Source of the DNA: Deltaproteobacteria bacterium
GTDB lineage: Bacteria; Myxococcota_A; UBA9160; SMWR01
Direction of reading: 5' to 3'
DNA length: 8,672 bases
Assembly: GCA_019313605.1 (NCBI GenBank)
Contig: JAFDAW010000109.1
Coordinates: forward strand, 1-8,672
Below are positions 6,304 through 8,672 of the stretch, piece by piece. The notes beneath the pieces were generated by a model. It ran no database searches. It was not told the DNA's origin and saw only the letters and a program-made list of their open reading frames with translations. The position numbers and the translations under genes are program-made. Every line of letters begins with the position of its first letter. Position 1 is the first letter of the stretch.

Positions 6304-7026
6304 TCATGGCAGGAAGAGCAACGGGTCTATCGGTTCGCGATTGCGTCGCACTTCGAAGTGCACATGGGGCCCGCTCGCGTTGCCGCTCGAACCGACTTCA
6401 CCGATCACCTCCCCCTTCTCGACGAAGTCCCCCTTCTCGACGCGATTGCGCCGGTTGTGGGCATAGACGGTCGAGTAATAGCCTTCGTGCTTCACGATGA
6501 CGACCCGGCCGTAGTCCCCGAGTCCGCGCCCGCTGTGGATCACCCGGCCCGCTGCCGCGGCGACGATCGGAGTGCCGGATTTGGCGGGGATATCGATGCC
6601 GTCGTGACCGCGCCCATTGCGCGGACCGAATCGGGAACTCATTTTGCCACGCACCGGCCAGATCAGCTTCAGATCTCCTGCGCGCCGTGCCACCGAACCC
6701 GAGCCGCTCCCCGCGAGCGATTTCCCTGCGGTACCCCGATTCGCATCCGGGATCCAGATGCGTTGACCTACTTTGAGCTCCGTCACGTCGTCGATATCGT
6801 TGGCTTCAACGATGTCGTTGACGGAGACGCCGTAGAACTGAGAGAGTCGGTAGAGATTTTCGCCTGGCTGCAAGATGTGCGTGAGTCCAGCCGAGTCGTC
6901 GGGTGTCGACGCACAGCCCAGTGCAATCGCAATCGCCACCCAAAGCGCGACCGCCGCACCCCGGGCGCCAACCGCTGCTAAGCGGCAGCCCATCCGTGCG
7001 TACCTAGTAATTCGACGAATCGACAC
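6304..7026 (-). CDS. nlpD: LysM-M23 peptidase lipoprotein (NlpD-like)
   Basis: Proteins of this type act on peptidoglycan during division, either as amidase activators or as endopeptidases. The 240-residue product has a hydrophobic leader with lipobox ALGC (Cys38), a LysM wall-binding domain at about 49-93 (PGENLYRLSQFYGVS...VGQRIWIP), a Gly/Ser-rich linker, and an M23 domain at about 122-237. All expected zinc/catalytic positions are filled: His141 and Asp145 in HDGID, His190 in YAH, and His221/His223 in HVHF. In E. coli NlpD several of these are lost, so this homologue could be an active enzyme. The GTG start at 7026 has GAGGAG eight bases upstream and is preferred over the ATG at 6993. The start overlaps the end of pcm by 49 bases. 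The symbol reflects domain layout and neighbourhood; EnvC/other M23 families are alternatives. Confidence 0.9.
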   Translation of the reverse strand: MSIRRITRYARMGCRLAAVGARGAAVALWVAIAIALGCASTPDDSAGLTHILQPGENLYRLSQFYGVSVNDIVEANDIDDVTELKVGQRIWIPDANRGTAGKSLAGSGSGSVARRAGDLKLIWPVRGKMSSRFGPRNGRGHDGIDIPAKSGTPIVAAAAGRVIHSGRGLGDYGRVVIVKHEGYYSTVYAHNRRNRVEKGDFVEKGEVIGEVGSSGNASGPHVHFEVRRNREPIDPLLFLP

Positions 7027-7649
7027 GGGCCGAGCTCCTCGCGGCTAAATTCTCCGCGTCCATCGCAGCGCATCCGGATCAACTTCTGTCTGTCGCGCGG
7101 GCCGAAAGGTCCCACCAGATACCCGCCGGGCGCGAGTTGCGCCAACAGAGGTTGCGGTACTTCCGGCCCCCCCGCGGTGACCACGATCGCATCAAAGGGT
7201 GCTTCGGACGGGCGCCCGGCGGTACCGTCGCCGAGGTGGACCACCACGTTGTTGACTCCGAGGTTGTCGAGGGCTGTGCGAGCTCGCGCCGCGAGTCGGG
7301 GAATCCGCTCGATCGACACCACCCGCGCCACCAACCGCGAGAGAATCGCCGCCTGGTAACCGGAACCCGTACCCACCTCCAATACGGTTTCGGTTCCCAC
7401 CAACTGGAGAGCCTGGGTCATTGCGGCGACCGTGCTCGGCGCCGAAATCGTCTGACCATCTCCGATGGGCAACGATGCATCTTTGTAGGCTCGCCCGCGA
7501 AGGGGCTCGGGGATCAGAAGATGGCGCGGGACGTGCGCGAAAGCCGCCAGGACCCGTTCGTCCCGGATTCCGCTCGCCCTCAGCCGATCGGAAAGTCGAC
7601 GCCTCGGAAGTTCCAGTTCACCCCGCCCAAGCGGGCTCGGTTCGATCAT
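6978..7649 (-). CDS. pcm: Protein-L-isoaspartate O-methyltransferase
   Basis: This cytoplasmic enzyme methylates isoaspartyl residues in aged proteins using S-adenosylmethionine, starting their repair to aspartate. The 223-residue protein is slightly longer than E. coli Pcm (208). Family motifs are in order: RGRAYKDASLPIGDGQTIS (about 51-69), SAM-binding motif I VLEVGTGSGY (89-98), the acidic SIERIP stretch (112-117), GDGTAG (140-145), DAIVVTAG (153-160), LAPGGYLVGPFG (172-183) and FVELLG near the end. The ATG at 7649 has a very G-rich GGGGGAGG just upstream. Its last 49 bases overlap the LysM-M23 gene, suggesting translational coupling. The pcm-nlpD order is known from many proteobacteria, where surE often precedes and rpoS follows; neither is next to it here. 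Confidence 0.95.
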   Translation of the reverse strand: MIEPSPLGRGELELPRRRLSDRLRASGIRDERVLAAFAHVPRHLLIPEPLRGRAYKDASLPIGDGQTISAPSTVAAMTQALQLVGTETVLEVGTGSGYQAAILSRLVARVVSIERIPRLAARARTALDNLGVNNVVVHLGDGTAGRPSEAPFDAIVVTAGGPEVPQPLLAQLAPGGYLVGPFGPRDRQKLIRMRCDGRGEFSREELGPCRFVELLGTHGWAAA

Positions 7650-7671
7650 CCGCCTCCCCCCACCAGCTCGC

Positions 7672-7701
7672 AGCTTAGGCTGGAACCCCGCGTAATTGCA
7701 A
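7672..7701 (-). promoter_or_regulatory. Possible sigma-70-type promoter for pcm operon
   Basis: On the minus strand TTGCAA (7701-7696) and TAAGCT (7677-7672) are separated by 18 bases and end 22 bases before the pcm ATG, leaving a short leader with the ribosome site. The match is moderate and is inferred from spacing and position only. Confidence 0.4.
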
Positions 7702-7805
7702 TGGGTCCGAGACGAGCGTGTGGGGCTACCGGATGCGGCGCGAGGGCGCGGAAGGCCGCGTCGTAGGCCTGCTCAATTGGCGATGTCCGCTCGCAGTGCC
7801 CAGGC

Positions 7806-7822
7806 GAGCGCGGGCGGCGCTC
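7806..7822 (-). terminator. Hairpin at the stop of the small exported-protein gene
   Basis: GAGCGC and GCGCTC form a 6-bp stem around a 5-base loop, overlapping the TGA stop at 7823-7821. No T-run follows, so it may weakly slow polymerase or protect the mRNA end instead of terminating. Confidence 0.3.
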
Positions 7823-8129
7823 AGTGGTAGCCGAGCGGGTCCACGAACGTGTATTTGACGGGCCTCTTGATGAGGTAATCCATCGACTGGCCCAGTTCCG
7901 CCGGGCGGGTGATCGCCACCAGCGGCGCAACTCCCACGGCCCAGACTGCCGCGGCGGCTACGGTCACCACCAGCCCCAACGGGCGAAGGATCAAAGCGTC
8001 GGCGACGAGATTCGTCTCGCCTCGATTTTCGAGATCCTGGGCAGGGGTCGCGGCCGCGGGCCCCACCTGAATCAAAAGCAGCGCAACGGTAATCAGTACG
8101 GCAGAGACTCTCTTTAGGCAGCGGCTCAT
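7821..8129 (-). CDS. Small exported or membrane protein of unknown function
   Basis: The 102-residue product has a basic start (MSRCLKRVS), a hydrophobic core and an AAATPA signal-peptidase-I-like site near residues 25-30. A second hydrophobic segment follows at about 47-73 (LRPLGLVVTVAAAAVWAVGVAPLVA). The tail is RPVKYTFVDPLGYH. The pattern RPLG...hydrophobic...P(V/A)KYTFVxPLG resembles small uncharacterised proteins of Gram-negative bacteria that I remember but cannot name. I give no function. The ATG at 8129 is supported by AGGGGGGA about seven bases upstream. After cleavage the remaining hydrophobic helix would tether it to a membrane. It lies 171 bases upstream of pcm in the same direction, with a hairpin and a possible promoter between, so it is probably a separate unit. 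Confidence 0.75.
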   Translation of the reverse strand: MSRCLKRVSAVLITVALLLIQVGPAAATPAQDLENRGETNLVADALILRPLGLVVTVAAAAVWAVGVAPLVAITRPAELGQSMDYLIKRPVKYTFVDPLGYH

Positions 8130-8479
8130 CGGCTGTCCCCCCTAAAAGTGCAAGGCATCGAGTCCGAGATATCGGTCAGCCAGCCGCGCGGGTGAAGCCT
8201 CCCAACGTGCGAAAGCGTCGCCACTAAACGGAAAATCGCTCTCGAGCAGGAACCTCGAGCCCGAAATAGGCCGGATCGCTCTTCTTTTCCGATTCGATCT
8301 TTTGGGGGAAATTGTTGGTCGGACCGACGAAGATTAGCCGATTCGGTGCGTTCGCAGGTGAAACTCGCGTGTAGATTCTCAACGCGATTTGCGCAGATGA
8401 ACTGTCTGTCAGCGAGTTCAGGGCAGAACCCCAATTACTCGAGTGGGATCTGAGCTTTCGCCCAAGTGAACCGTTCTAT

Positions 8480-8491
8480 GTGAGGGCTCAC
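8480..8491. promoter_or_regulatory. Possible operator half-sites GTGAG/CTCAC
   Basis: GTGAGGGCTCAC has five-base inverted arms around GG and is followed a few bases later by TATATT (8494-8499), a -10-like hexamer without a good -35. The arms resemble LacI-family operator halves. No regulator gene is seen nearby. Confidence 0.2.
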
Positions 8492-8531
8492 CTTATATTG
8501 TGTGCACCCTCAATCGCGACTCTCCTCGACG

Positions 8532-8672
8532 ATGGACGCGATTTACCTACGAGGCAAAATGAAGGGACTACAGAGGGAAGTCCACACGAATGGGACAGGT
8601 TCGGCGGGAGGTGTAAATCTCCAATTAGATGAGCGCTCACCTACCTCAAACAGCGGCAGCCGCCAGCGGTAG
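8532..8672 (+). CDS. Doubtful 46-residue ORF
   Basis: It runs from an ATG at 8532 to a TAG that is the last triplet of the window. The product is polar and rich in Gly, Ser and Arg (for example GTGSAGG), with no hydrophobic segment or motif I recognise. There is no Shine-Dalgarno sequence before the ATG; a second in-frame ATG is at 8559. Chance is the likely explanation. Confidence 0.15.
   Translation: MDAIYLRGKMKGLQREVHTNGTGSAGGVNLQLDERSPTSNSGSRQR
8630..8639. repeat. Perfect 10-base palindrome TGAGCGCTCA
   Basis: This equals the core of the symmetric lac-type operator and shares its CTCACC right arm with the site at 8480-8491, about 149 bases away centre to centre. It lies inside the doubtful ORF. 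Operator function is a guess. Confidence 0.25.

Larger units (their letters stand above)
8130..8672. other. 543-base stretch without a convincing gene
   Basis: Neither strand carries a frame with a ribosome site plus recognisable protein. Contents are short symmetrical sequences only: two CTCGAG copies seven bases apart (8241-8246 and 8254-8259), GTCGGACCGAC at 8318-8328, and two CTCAC-type palindromes described separately. The promoter of the gene starting at 8129 should lie at the left end of this stretch, but I cannot assign it. Confidence 0.6.

Noticed and set aside
6358..6981. Plus-strand ORF of 207 codons opposite the LysM-M23 gene
   Set aside because: It is a shadow; the minus strand has both domains with all catalytic residues.
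8126..8434. Minus-strand ORF of 102 codons whose TGA overlaps the next ATG as ATGA
   Set aside because: The overlap looks like coupling, but the product is Cys/Arg/Ser-rich with no motif or ribosome site, and the next gene has its own strong ribosome site.
1..8672. CRISPR array, toxin-antitoxin or defence cluster
   Set aside because: There are no regularly spaced repeats and no pair of small genes with recognisable toxin, nuclease or helicase features.

Overview
The window reads as chromosomal DNA from a GC-rich Gram-negative bacterium. Two proteins carry lipobox signal peptides and one is a periplasmic/outer-membrane type LysM-M23 protein, which point to a Gram-negative envelope. Hand-counted lines in the right half reach about 70-75% GC. 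The pcm to LysM/M23 gene order is familiar from proteobacteria; a deltaproteobacterial or myxobacterial-type host is a reasonable guess, but I cannot place it from sequence alone. No novel defence system, CRISPR array or biosynthetic cluster is visible.

Left third (1-4029) is an accessory, partly decayed region. It opens with the first 103 codons of an L-fucose isomerase gene running off the left edge (minus). A divergent L-rhamnose/proton symporter gene (rhaT) follows, missing roughly its first 130 codons. Then come a tiny stop-interrupted ORF, an AT-richer FMN-dependent alpha-hydroxy-acid dehydrogenase gene, and a 1.2 kb insertion sequence with an intact DDE transposase. The IS right end cuts a fragment that looks like the N-terminus of an unrelated transposase. 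L-fucose and L-rhamnose breakdown can both end in L-lactaldehyde/L-lactate, and an FMN lactate dehydrogenase would oxidise the latter, so these fragments could come from one deoxysugar-use locus. That link is inference.

The middle (4030-4105) is a tRNA-Arg(CCU) gene on the minus strand with an encoded CCA end. Its 3' end faces the accessory region, and its 5' side faces the conserved block. The spacer at 4106-4316 holds no gene I can support.

The right block (4317-8129) is all minus strand and looks like stable core genome. In transcription order it holds a small exported hydrophobic protein, a gap with a plausible promoter, protein-L-isoaspartate methyltransferase (pcm), a LysM-M23 lipoprotein overlapping pcm by 49 nt, and a Sel1-repeat lipoprotein 46 nt further on. 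The last three probably form an operon concerned with protein repair and the cell envelope. The final 543 nt (8130-8672) contain no convincing gene, only short palindromes and one 46-codon ORF that ends at the window edge.
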